Shown one piece after another: positions 9,003 through 16,484 of a DNA stretch of 64,000 nucleotides. The DNA comes from Lysobacterales bacterium (GTDB lineage Bacteria > Pseudomonadota > Gammaproteobacteria > Xanthomonadales > SZUA-38). Location of the stretch: assembly GCA_028285525.1 (NCBI GenBank), contig JANQOZ010000077.1, positions 1 through 64,000 of the forward strand. Direction: 5' to 3'. Position 1 is the stretch's first letter. Each line of letters starts with the position of its first letter. The translations under genes and the position numbers were made by a program. The notes beneath the pieces were generated by a model, which did not search any database, was not told the DNA's origin, and worked only from the letters and a program-made list of their open reading frames with translations.

Positions 9003-9819
9003 GCTGCCGCTAAGACCGAAAGACTATAAATCGACCGTCAAGCCGGTCTGGTGTCCGGGCTGTGGACACTTTGCGGTCCTCAATGCTTTGACCAAGGCAC
9101 TCGCCCACCTCGGGAAGTCGAAAGAGGAAGTGGCGATGGTCTCGGGCATAGGCTGCTCGTCGCGGGCGCCGGCCTACCTGGACAGCTATGGTTTCCACGG
9201 TATCCACGGCCGGGCGCTGCCGCTGGCAACCGGGCTCAAGCTCGCGCGCCCCGATCTGACCGTGCTGGTGGCGGGCGGCGACGGCGACGGCTTCTCAATC
9301 GGCGGTAACCACTTCCTGCACGCCTGCCGCCGTGACGTCGACCTGACCTACGTGGTGATGGACAACGAGGTGTACGGCATGACCAAAGGCCAGGCATCAC
9401 CAACCACGCCGCCGGACTGGGACCGGAGCAAGCTCACCCCACACGGCAGCGGCCTGCGCGTGTTTAACCCGGCGGCGATTGCGCTGGCGTCCGGGGCCGG
9501 GTTCATCGCGCGGGCGTTCTCGGGTCAGCCCAACGAGATTGCCCGGATGGTCGCCGCGGGCATCGAACATCCGGGCTTTGCCTTTATTCAGGTGCTGAGC
9601 CCGTGCCCCACTTTCTGTCCCGAACAGACCGGCTGGAAAAAGGTGGTGCGGGCCTTTGAGCCGCAGCCTACGTCAGATCCCCAGGAAGCCTCGCAGCGGA
9701 TCCACCTGGACGACGGCTTTTCCACCGGCATCATTTTTCAAAGTGATGTACAGCCACGACGGCAGCCGTCCGCGGGTGTCGGCAACGTCGAAGCGTTCGC
9801 CGAGGAGTTTGCCCTGTGA
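8995..9819 (+). CDS. korB: 2-oxoacid:ferredoxin oxidoreductase, beta (TPP/4Fe-4S) subunit
   Basis: 274 residues, usual size. WCPGCGH near residue 18, GIGCSS near 57 and SPCPTFC near 200 supply the Cys ligands of the single 4Fe-4S cluster. GGDGDGFSIGGNH followed by the distal VMDNEVYGMTKGQ form the thiamine-diphosphate and Mg site. It pairs with the upstream gamma-alpha subunit. No separate ferredoxin or delta subunit gene is adjacent, as usual for the two-subunit type. Translation looks coupled on both sides (8-nt overlap upstream, GTGA overlap downstream). Confidence 0.9.
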   Translation: MSELPLRPKDYKSTVKPVWCPGCGHFAVLNALTKALAHLGKSKEEVAMVSGIGCSSRAPAYLDSYGFHGIHGRALPLATGLKLARPDLTVLVAGGDGDGFSIGGNHFLHACRRDVDLTYVVMDNEVYGMTKGQASPTTPPDWDRSKLTPHGSGLRVFNPAAIALASGAGFIARAFSGQPNEIARMVAAGIEHPGFAFIQVLSPCPTFCPEQTGWKKVVRAFEPQPTSDPQEASQRIHLDDGFSTGIIFQSDVQPRRQPSAGVGNVEAFAEEFAL

Positions 9820-10343
9820 GTTCCCCAGAAAAGTCAGCTTGCAACGAACTGGGCGTCTTTCTGGCGCACTCCCTGGCGCTGGAAACCGAAGCGGCAGAAC
9901 GTCTTGAGGAACTGGCGGGCGTGATGGAGGTGCACAACAACTTCGAAGCCGCCGCGATTTTCCAGAAGCTGGCGCAGTATGGCCGCCAACACGCAGAGGC
10001 GGTTCGGGAGCTGACGGCGGGCAGGCAGCTGGAACAAATAGCACCCTGGGACTTTGACTGGGGCGGCGACGATGCGCCAGAGACCTCACCGATGGAAGAG
10101 GCTCATTACCGCATGACCACCGCCCACGCGATGGCGATGGCGCTGGAATCGGAGAGCCGGGCCCGGGACTTTTACGCGGCCGTGGCCGCTGAGGCGGAGG
10201 ACGAGGAGGTGCGTCGCTACGCTGAGGAGTTCGCGAGTGAGGAGGCAACCCACGTGCACTATGTCGAAAACTGGATCGCGCGGCAGCCGGCGGAAGCCGG
10301 CCCTCTGCCTGATGACGATGACGATCCGCATATGCCGGAGTAG
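9816..10343 (+). CDS. Ferritin-like di-iron protein (rubrerythrin-like, no rubredoxin domain)
   Basis: 175 residues from a GTG that overlaps the korB stop (GTGA). It is a four-helix bundle with carboxylate pattern: LETEAAERLEEL, NFEAAAIFQKLAQYGRQHAEA, ALESESRARDFY and FASEEATHVHYVE, the last an E-x3-H helix as in rubrerythrins. The C-terminus is an acidic DDDDD tail. There is no CxxC rubredoxin module. Tight linkage to an oxygen-sensitive ferredoxin oxidoreductase suggests peroxide/oxygen scavenging or iron supply for KorAB; that role is inferred. Complete four-residue ligand assignment needs an alignment. Confidence 0.75.
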   Translation: MSSPEKSACNELGVFLAHSLALETEAAERLEELAGVMEVHNNFEAAAIFQKLAQYGRQHAEAVRELTAGRQLEQIAPWDFDWGGDDAPETSPMEEAHYRMTTAHAMAMALESESRARDFYAAVAAEAEDEEVRRYAEEFASEEATHVHYVENWIARQPAEAGPLPDDDDDPHMPE

Positions 10344-10376
10344 TTTCCCCCGGCAGCACTCCCGCTGACCCGGATC

Positions 10377-11207
10377 CTAGGGAGCCACCTCAAAGGTGAG
10401 CGTGGCCCACTCGGAGATGTAGTCGTACTCCCCCGACTCGTCTTCCACCATGTGGATCAGGCGGACGTACCAGCGTCCGGGCTCGCTCACCGGTATTTCA
10501 ACGACACCGTTCTCATCGCTGCGGGCATTCTCTGCCTCCTGATGGCTACCGTCATCACCGTGCCCGTGAAAGTTCTCGTGGCTGGCGAACACCAGCTGGT
10601 TCGGAAGGGCTTTGCCGCTGGCCAACACCTGCAGCCTCAACGTGTCGCCCGATCGGAGCTCAAACGGATTGGAGAGCGGGACCAGCTCCACGGGATAGCC
10701 GAGTACCGTCTGCCAGGCGTCGCTGCTGCCTCCGCCCACCCGCAGCAGGGTTTTGACGTGTTTGGCATAGCTTTCGCGGGCCGGGCTGTCGAGAATGCCT
10801 GCCGCGCGCCGCGCCTCGAGCGTATCGAGCACACCGTCGTTGCGCAGGTATCGATTGAAGTCTTCTGCGGACATCTCGATCAGCCGCGACCCGGTAGACA
10901 CACCCAGCAGGGCTGTTCCCTCACCACCGCTGTTCAGGTTGACGATGGCCTTTAGATCCTCATCGCGCCAGGCTGACGTCGGTACCGATACGCGCTTTCC
11001 AGTCCCGTCGAGATAGGTAACGTCGACCATGCGGTTCCGCGCAATGGCGTTTTCGCTTTTCTCGAAGGTGCCGTTCACCAGCGCGACCTCGACCTCCGTA
11101 TTGGCCGGCACGTCGTGATCGGGGACCACAAGAAACAGGACGTGGCCGAACGACGGCAGCGCGGTCAACGTAAAGGCAATCAGCAGGAAGTGCCGAACGA
11201 AGGTCAT
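10377..11207 (-). CDS. DUF4198 (NikM-like) periplasmic protein
   Basis: 276 residues. A cleavable signal peptide ends near LPSFGH, and the mature protein starts with GHVLFLVVPD, where the His at the new N-terminus is characteristic of DUF4198 proteins related to the nickel/cobalt transporter component NikM. Later strands GDTLRLQVLASGKALP, HENFHGHGDDG and GRWYVRLIHMVEDESG match the family; the His-rich HENFHGHGDDGSH is a possible metal site. GGGAGA precedes the ATG. A metal-related periplasmic role is the family expectation; no transporter gene is adjacent. Convergent with the ferritin-like gene, 33 bp apart. Confidence 0.8.
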   Translation of the reverse strand: MTFVRHFLLIAFTLTALPSFGHVLFLVVPDHDVPANTEVEVALVNGTFEKSENAIARNRMVDVTYLDGTGKRVSVPTSAWRDEDLKAIVNLNSGGEGTALLGVSTGSRLIEMSAEDFNRYLRNDGVLDTLEARRAAGILDSPARESYAKHVKTLLRVGGGSSDAWQTVLGYPVELVPLSNPFELRSGDTLRLQVLASGKALPNQLVFASHENFHGHGDDGSHQEAENARSDENGVVEIPVSEPGRWYVRLIHMVEDESGEYDYISEWATLTFEVAP

Positions 11208-11369
11208 GGTTGTCTCCCAGAGCGTTGAGATTCGAAGTCTTAAACAAAAACCGTGAAATTCATGCGCACAGGCACGCCACGAAGCCCGAAAATCTACCCG
11301 CTCGTTGACGCGCGGTCCACCTGCGGTTGGTCATTGTCGGTATCCCACTTGTCAAACCGACTCCCTCTG

Positions 11370-12167
11370 ATGACAGCCTGGACCCAACACCCTCAAAACC
11401 CGTTTGGTTGCGAGCTGAAAGGTTTTTCAACAGCCGATATCGGACTGTCCGAAATCGAGCACCTGCGTAACGTGCTGGCTGCCAACGTGGTGCTCGTCTT
11501 GCGCGATCAGATGATCGACGACCTATGCTTTCAGGCGTTTTTGGAGCGACTGGCGCCGCTGACGTTCACCGTGGGCGAACAGCGGGTCTCCGACAAGCTT
11601 GAGCTCAACGTTGTCAGCAACATCGGGCGCCGCACGCCGCCACGCAGCGTTTTTCACAGCGATACGAGTTACGTCCGACGGCCACCGTCGTTTACCGCGC
11701 TGCGAGCCGTCATGCTGCCTGAACAAGGCGGCGAGACCCTGTTCAGTAACCAGTACGATGCTTACGACCGCCTGGACGAGTCGCTCAAAAGCACGCTGCG
11801 ACATGCCCGGGTGAAACACGTCGTAACCGGCCTTGAGCTGGAAGACGAGGCAGAGTCAGCCTGCTGGCATCCGCTGTTTCGCCGCCACCCGATCAGCGGA
11901 CGGACCGCCCTCTACCTGTCGACGCCTGAACGCTGCGTGGCGATCGCCGGCGCTGACGTCGCAGATCCGGCGGGCTTGATTGAAGAACTTTACGAGCATT
12001 CGCTAAGGCCCGATCACCTCTACGTTCATCGCTGGCGGCCCGGGGACGTTGTGATCTGGGACAACCGCTGCGCCATGCATCGGGCGGACCACTCAGCGGT
12101 GGTCGGCAACCGGGTTTTGCACCGGGGTATGTGTGAGGGTGAAGAACCTTTAGCCGCGTTCGCATAA
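11370..12167 (+). CDS. TauD/TfdA-family Fe(II)/2-oxoglutarate dioxygenase
   Basis: 265 residues. FHSDTSY gives the H-x-D pair of the iron-binding facial triad, and MHRADH near the C-terminus the distal His; GDVVIWDNRCAMHRA is the signature C-terminal strand, and an Arg downstream (GNRVLHRG) would bind 2-oxoglutarate. Enzymes of this family hydroxylate taurine, aryloxyalkanoates or related acids; the substrate here is unknown. ATG 11370 is preferred, since the family core (NPFGCELKGF) starts right after; an upstream in-frame ATG at 11253 would add 39 unrelated residues. Confidence 0.85.
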   Translation: MTAWTQHPQNPFGCELKGFSTADIGLSEIEHLRNVLAANVVLVLRDQMIDDLCFQAFLERLAPLTFTVGEQRVSDKLELNVVSNIGRRTPPRSVFHSDTSYVRRPPSFTALRAVMLPEQGGETLFSNQYDAYDRLDESLKSTLRHARVKHVVTGLELEDEAESACWHPLFRRHPISGRTALYLSTPERCVAIAGADVADPAGLIEELYEHSLRPDHLYVHRWRPGDVVIWDNRCAMHRADHSAVVGNRVLHRGMCEGEEPLAAFA

Positions 12168-12472
12168 CCGTTCCCGCCGAGGCCGCGATCTGCATCAGCC
12201 GCGACAGCAGCGCTGGCCCCCGCACCGGACCCCATCAAAAGCGGCGGCTCCAAGCCCACTGATCCACCAAAATTGTCAGCATCCGCCGGTTTTTTCGTGC
12301 GGTCCGCCGAATTTAGTGTTGCGCCGATTCCACTCCTCGCCAGCCCTGAAACCCCGGAAGGCGTGTAAAGGGCTGTTTTTATTACCTATTTATTCGGATC
12401 GTCCTGCAGACTGATTGTTGGCACAGGCCTTGCCTTGTATTAGCCATCATCAATACCGACAGGAAGTCAGTC
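12168..12472 (+). promoter_or_regulatory. Intergenic region and leader of the S8 protease gene
   Basis: 305 bases without a gene. The proximal part is GC-rich with a weak possible stem (12241-12247 with 12283-12289, long loop) before six T residues at 12290-12295, a poor terminator candidate for the dioxygenase. The distal part turns AT-rich (12375-12400) and holds the sigma-54-type promoter at 12419-12434. AGGAAG at 12461-12466 is the protease ribosome site. Confidence 0.5.
12419..12434 (+). promoter_or_regulatory. Sigma-54 (RpoN) promoter match before the S8 protease
   Basis: TGGCACAGGCCTTGCC matches TGGCAC-N5-TTGC exactly, with the invariant GG and GC elements 10 bases apart. A start near 12445 would give a ~28-nt leader to the ATG at 12473. 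No enhancer-binding-protein site was recognised upstream; an activator would be required. Confidence 0.6.
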
Positions 12473-15310
12473 ATGAACCGCTATCTCGTCACCGCAACTG
12501 CTGCTGTTGCGCTCTCGGTCGCCTACCAGGCTCTGAGCCCGCAGGCGGCGCCACCAGCGGACCAACCGACGCCAGCCGTCGCGCTGAAGCAGCTGACCCT
12601 GCCTGTCCCGGCCACTCGCCAAACCCCGCTGAGCGCCGCGATAGGCGCATCCACACCGGCACCTGGCTTGCCCGCCGAGGCTGCGCCGGTGACGGGTGTG
12701 AGCCCGGTCGGGTTCACGGCTCCCGCGGTGGAGGCATCTGAGCGGCCCAGCGTCCCGGCCATTCCGGCGCCGCCGGCGGGACAATTTCACTCGGTGGCGC
12801 AGCCTGAGCAGGCTGAGCTGGTCGTTTCGTACAAGGCCGGCTCCTTCGACGCCATTGCTCGCCACGTTAACGAGCTCGGTGGTGAGGTCGTCCGCCAGTT
12901 CGGAACGCTGAACATGGTTGAGGTCCGGCTGCCGGCGCAGACCGAAGAGCTGCTGCTGGCCAGTACCGACGTAATTGGCTTCAGCGCCAACGATTCGGTG
13001 GCAGCGATGTCGCGTAGCGCTCGCGCTACCGTCAACCTGCCGTCAGCATCCAGCCCGAACGCATTTCCGGCCAGTAACGTCGGCGTTGCGGTCCTCGACT
13101 CTGGCGTAGCGCAGCACAACGACCTCGACGTGGAAAATCCGGTCGAGATTGTTCCGGCGACCAACGCCCTGCAGCGCTTCGACAGCTTCGCCAGCAACGG
13201 CTACGAAGCCAACGAAGGTAACGCTCTGTTCAACTGGCGATGGCATGAGGACCAGGATGACAACAGCCCGCACAGTGGCGACGTCCGTCTCGTTTACGAT
13301 CCAGATCACGACTACGTCGTGCGTATGCAGGTGGATAACGACTACACCTCGCTGAGCCGACTGGTGAACCTGGACGGCGCGCGCACCGCCTATCTCAGCT
13401 TCGACTGGCGGGCCCATCATCCGCAAGGCGCCCGGGACGGTGTACTCGATATCTGGCAGTGGTCGGAGGGCGCCGGCTGGTCCGTGATCCACCAGTTCCC
13501 AATCGATGAGAGCACGGATTTCACGAACGCCGAGGTCGACCTCACCCCCTACATTGCCGAAGAGACCAACATCGGCTTTGGCTTTAACGGATTTGACGGT
13601 CAGTACGTCGAAATCGACAACGTCGCCGTGGTGTCCACACAGCTGAGCGGCGGCTTCCAGGACCGCTTCGACAGCCGCTCGTACAGCAACCAGGACGGCG
13701 AGATGAACTGGTCTTATCCATGGGAGGAAGACCAGGATGACAACAGCCATAACGGAGGCAATGTCCGCCTGGTCAGCGACGGCAGCGGCGGCTTTTTTGC
13801 GCGGCTTGGCCACTCGTCTGACTGGAACGCGCTCAAGCGCGCGGTCAATCTGAGCGGCGTGCAGTCGGTAACGCTGCGCTTCGACTGGCGCGGCACCGCA
13901 CCAAGCGGCAGCAACAACCAGGCAGGCGTGGACATCTGGGGCTGGTCCAACCGGCACGGCTGGACGCCGCTGGATCGCGTCTATCCCCAGGGTAATACCG
14001 ACTGGACCACTCACGTTGTGGACGGTTCGCAGTTCGTGGGCGAGCACTACGTCCAGTTCGGTTTCAGCGCCTGGAACATGGTCCCGGGACAAAGCTTCGA
14101 TCTGGACAATGTCTCGGTTGACGTGGACGTCGCCACCAACTCACAGCACGACGGCTTCGGCCACGGCACGCACGTTGCCGGCGTGATCAGCGGCAAGGGC
14201 GAGTACGCACCGAGCCAGGACTTCAAGGGTGTTGCGCCCGGCGCCAAGATCCATCCGGTTCGTGTGCTGGACAGCACCGGCCGTGGCACGGTCGCCGAGG
14301 TGATCTCCGGTCTGGAGTGGGTTCTGGAAAACGCTGAAGCCCGCAACATCCGCATGGTGAATCTGTCCCTGGGCAAGCCCGTAACCGAATCGGCTGAAAC
14401 CGACCCGCTGGTGCAGGCCGTGGAGCGCGTCTGGGATGCCGGCATCACCGTGGTGGTGTCCGCGGGCAACTATGGCCGCGAAGGTCACTTCACGATCACT
14501 AGCCCGGGTAACTCACCGAAGGTCATCACCGTCGGTTCCATCACGGACAACGGCACGACCAGCTTCGGCGACGACTATACCTCGACCTATTCATCCCGAG
14601 GCCCGACGGCCATCGATCACTTTCTGAAGCCCGACCTTGTTGCTCCCGGCAACAAGTGGGTGGCCTCGGTCAGCCTCAGCGACAAGCTGGCGGGCGACCT
14701 TTCGGAGCGCCTGGAGGGATGCTCGGACTGCGGTGACAACTACATGGAGCTGTCCGGCACCAGCATGGCGGCCGCAGCCGTCTCCGGCGCCGCTGCCCTG
14801 ATGCTGTCGAAAGACCCGAGCCTCGAGCCGGCGACCGTCAAGGCTCGCCTGATGCGCTCAGCACGTAAGGTGAACGAGGACCCGACCTACGCGGGCGCCG
14901 GAGTACTGGACGTGCAGGCGGCCCTCAACGAAGACGGGTTTGTCTTCGGCGACGCGCTGTCACCCAAGATGGGCCGCTCCGACGAGGGTGAGGTGATCAC
15001 CATCCAGGACACCGCCCTGCTCTGGGGTGACGAGGTCTGGGGTAACGGCTACCTCTGGGCCAACGGTTACCTGTGGGCCAACGGCTACTCCGCCGCTGAC
15101 GGCTACGTCTGGTCCGACGGCTACCTCTGGGCGAACGGCTACCTGTGGGCCAACGGCTATCTCTGGGCCAATGGCTACCTGTGGGCGAACGGCTACCTCT
15201 GGGCCAACGGCTACCTCTGGGCCAATGGCTACCTGTGGGCCAACAACGTGGTCAACGCCAACGCGCTGTATCAGCACCGCGGCAGCGGCCTGGAGCTCAA
15301 CGACGATTGA
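12473..15310 (+). CDS. Secreted S8 subtilisin-like protease with inserted modules and WANG repeats
   Basis: 945 residues. Signal peptide at 1-~26, Pro/Ala-rich linker, I9-like propeptide (~115-175). Catalytic Asp 209 (VAVLDSG), His 564 (GHGTHVAG), oxyanion Asn 666 (SAGN) and Ser 764 (SGTSMAAA) are all present. Asp and His are normally ~30-40 residues apart; here 355 separate them, filled by two homologous ~155-residue beta-rich modules (~236-390 and ~398-553). Both contain W-x-W/Y-x-x-E-D-Q-D-D-N-S and FDWR motifs and resemble the domain appended to immune-inhibitor-A-type peptidases. The C-terminus is 12 hexapeptides of YLWANG type. Terminated at 15481-15511. Confidence 0.92.
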   Translation: MNRYLVTATAAVALSVAYQALSPQAAPPADQPTPAVALKQLTLPVPATRQTPLSAAIGASTPAPGLPAEAAPVTGVSPVGFTAPAVEASERPSVPAIPAPPAGQFHSVAQPEQAELVVSYKAGSFDAIARHVNELGGEVVRQFGTLNMVEVRLPAQTEELLLASTDVIGFSANDSVAAMSRSARATVNLPSASSPNAFPASNVGVAVLDSGVAQHNDLDVENPVEIVPATNALQRFDSFASNGYEANEGNALFNWRWHEDQDDNSPHSGDVRLVYDPDHDYVVRMQVDNDYTSLSRLVNLDGARTAYLSFDWRAHHPQGARDGVLDIWQWSEGAGWSVIHQFPIDESTDFTNAEVDLTPYIAEETNIGFGFNGFDGQYVEIDNVAVVSTQLSGGFQDRFDSRSYSNQDGEMNWSYPWEEDQDDNSHNGGNVRLVSDGSGGFFARLGHSSDWNALKRAVNLSGVQSVTLRFDWRGTAPSGSNNQAGVDIWGWSNRHGWTPLDRVYPQGNTDWTTHVVDGSQFVGEHYVQFGFSAWNMVPGQSFDLDNVSVDVDVATNSQHDGFGHGTHVAGVISGKGEYAPSQDFKGVAPGAKIHPVRVLDSTGRGTVAEVISGLEWVLENAEARNIRMVNLSLGKPVTESAETDPLVQAVERVWDAGITVVVSAGNYGREGHFTITSPGNSPKVITVGSITDNGTTSFGDDYTSTYSSRGPTAIDHFLKPDLVAPGNKWVASVSLSDKLAGDLSERLEGCSDCGDNYMELSGTSMAAAAVSGAAALMLSKDPSLEPATVKARLMRSARKVNEDPTYAGAGVLDVQAALNEDGFVFGDALSPKMGRSDEGEVITIQDTALLWGDEVWGNGYLWANGYLWANGYSAADGYVWSDGYLWANGYLWANGYLWANGYLWANGYLWANGYLWANGYLWANNVVNANALYQHRGSGLELNDD
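15032..15247 (+). repeat. In-frame 18-bp tandem repeat encoding YLWANG units
   Basis: Twelve consecutive 18-bp units encode EVWGNG, YLWANG x2, YSAADG, YVWSDG, YLWANG x6 and YLWANN. Synonymous differences (CTC/CTG, GCC/GCG, AAC/AAT) separate units while the protein is kept, indicating selection on the peptide. The array lies at the C-terminus of the protease just before a 20-residue tail. Similar short VLW/YLW repeats occur in other S8 exoproteases; function not known to me. Confidence 0.9.
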
Positions 15311-15390
15311 TCAATTTCAGGTGCATTCATGCACCTCACCAGGCGCGGCGGAGCATCACCCCGAACCGCTGCGCCGCCTTTCTGAGAGGA

Positions 15391-15468
15391 AGCGCCGGAG
15401 GGCGCTCAAGTACGAAGATAAAGCGCTGGCGAGCGCTGATGTACTAGGAGGAGGCACTGGCAAGTGCC
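15391..15468 (+). ncRNA. Candidate structured RNA: three 6-bp tetraloop hairpins
   Basis: Three consecutive hairpins with 6-bp perfect stems and 4-nt loops lie in the protease 3' region: AGCGCC-GGAG-GGCGCT (15391-15406), AGCGCT-GGCG-AGCGCT (15422-15437) and GGCACT-GGCA-AGTGCC (15453-15468). The middle one is enclosed by an outer stem AGTAC (15409-15413) with GTACT (15441-15445). A terminator follows. GGA triplets occur in the first loop and in AGGAGGAGG between hairpins 2 and 3, which could be CsrA/RsmA sites. It may be a 3'-UTR element or a small RNA; no known RNA family is recognised. Confidence 0.35.
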
Positions 15469-15480
15469 GCAGCAACAGGC

Positions 15481-15511
15481 GCCGCGAGCTTCACCGCTCG
15501 CGGCGTTTTTT
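15481..15511 (+). terminator. Rho-independent terminator after the S8 protease
   Basis: GCCGCGAGC (15481-15489), loop TTCACC, GCTCGCGGC (15496-15504): a perfect 9-bp GC-rich stem followed by G and six T residues. Ends the protease transcript immediately before the convergent hydrolase stop codon. Confidence 0.9.
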
Positions 15512-16331
15512 ATGCCAGCCAGCTCAGCAGCGTTTGTGCCTCGGTGCCGGGAGACGCGTCAGCCAGATCCAGCACCTCCACCTCGGCGACCTGTTCGGAA
15601 ACCGCTTGGGTGGCATCCCTCAGCGGATCCTCAGCGTGGGTCAGCAGGCAGGCGGGCACTTCCAGCAACGCCAGCCGTTCGAGAATGGGATGACGGAACA
15701 CCGCGTGATAGGTCTTGTGGTAGTGCGTCAGGTTCTTGAGCAGCCCGACCGCCAGGGTATGCAGAAACTCGGGCTCCAGGTGACCGCCGAAGCGAATGTG
15801 GTCCGGCGTTTTCCGGAAATGCGGATAGAAGATCATCTGGTCCCGAACGTAGTGAAACGCCCAGTTGAACTGCCCGCCGATCTCGTCGGGCGCCTGCGGC
15901 GGCGCGTAGTGGGCCAGGAACGCTTCGCGCTCCTCGTCCGAGAGCACGGCGATACCGTGCATGGTGAGGTGGGCCACCCGCTCGGGCTGCGCCAGCGCCA
16001 GCTCAACACCGATATGGGAACCCGTATGCGTTCCGTAGACGTCGCAGCGCGCAATATCCAACGCGTCGAGAAAGCGCACCATGCTGTCGGCATAGTCCTG
16101 AAGTTCCGGCGAAGGCTCGAGGGGCGGGGCCGAATCGCCGTTGCCCAGGGTATCGGGTGCAATCACCCGGCGAGTCTTCCCCAGCTCCGCCATCAGCGGC
16201 TCTAGAAACGCTGAGCTGGCCGGCGAGGCGTGCATCATCAGGATCGGCAGACCGGTCTGATCCGAGCCCGCCTCGCGATAGTGCACCAGCCCTTCGGTGA
16301 GCCGGACAAAGTGACGATCGATGGTGGTCAT
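15510..16331 (-). CDS. Alpha/beta-hydrolase fold protein with His at the nucleophile position
   Basis: 273 residues with the fold landmarks: oxyanion-region MMHASPASS, APDTLGNGDS, and strand-5/nucleophile elbow at residues 97-108. The elbow reads DVYGTHTGSHIG, so the G-x-Nuc-x-G position is His 102, not Ser, Asp or Cys. The acid region (THAEDPL) is present, but the C-terminus shows no clear catalytic His. It may be an atypical member of the GxHTG-type group of alpha/beta hydrolases or a non-hydrolytic protein. No signal peptide. Single gene between convergent and divergent neighbours. Confidence 0.8.
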   Translation of the reverse strand: MTTIDRHFVRLTEGLVHYREAGSDQTGLPILMMHASPASSAFLEPLMAELGKTRRVIAPDTLGNGDSAPPLEPSPELQDYADSMVRFLDALDIARCDVYGTHTGSHIGVELALAQPERVAHLTMHGIAVLSDEEREAFLAHYAPPQAPDEIGGQFNWAFHYVRDQMIFYPHFRKTPDHIRFGGHLEPEFLHTLAVGLLKNLTHYHKTYHAVFRHPILERLALLEVPACLLTHAEDPLRDATQAVSEQVAEVEVLDLADASPGTEAQTLLSWLA

Positions 16332-16484
16332 GACGCTGTCTCCTCAGGTGCGGCGTCAGTGTAGAGGCAATCGCGGCAAATCCGCATGATTTTGCTGCAT
16401 GGAGTCATCCACAGAATTCGTTTGTCAGAGAACACTCGGAGGGTTACAAAAGACTGGGGAGCTGCGCCCAGGTAAGGTTATACC

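Noticed and set aside
12241..12295. Possible terminator stem before the protease
   Set aside because: Short stem with a ~35-base loop; T run present but structure is weak.
15032..15247. CRISPR-like regular repeat array
   Set aside because: The 18-bp units are contiguous, in frame with the protease and have no spacers.
15027..16205. Long plus-strand open frame over the protease tail and hydrolase
   Set aside because: It reads the YLWANG repeat in another frame and the antisense of the hydrolase; low-complexity Pro/Thr protein, no homology.
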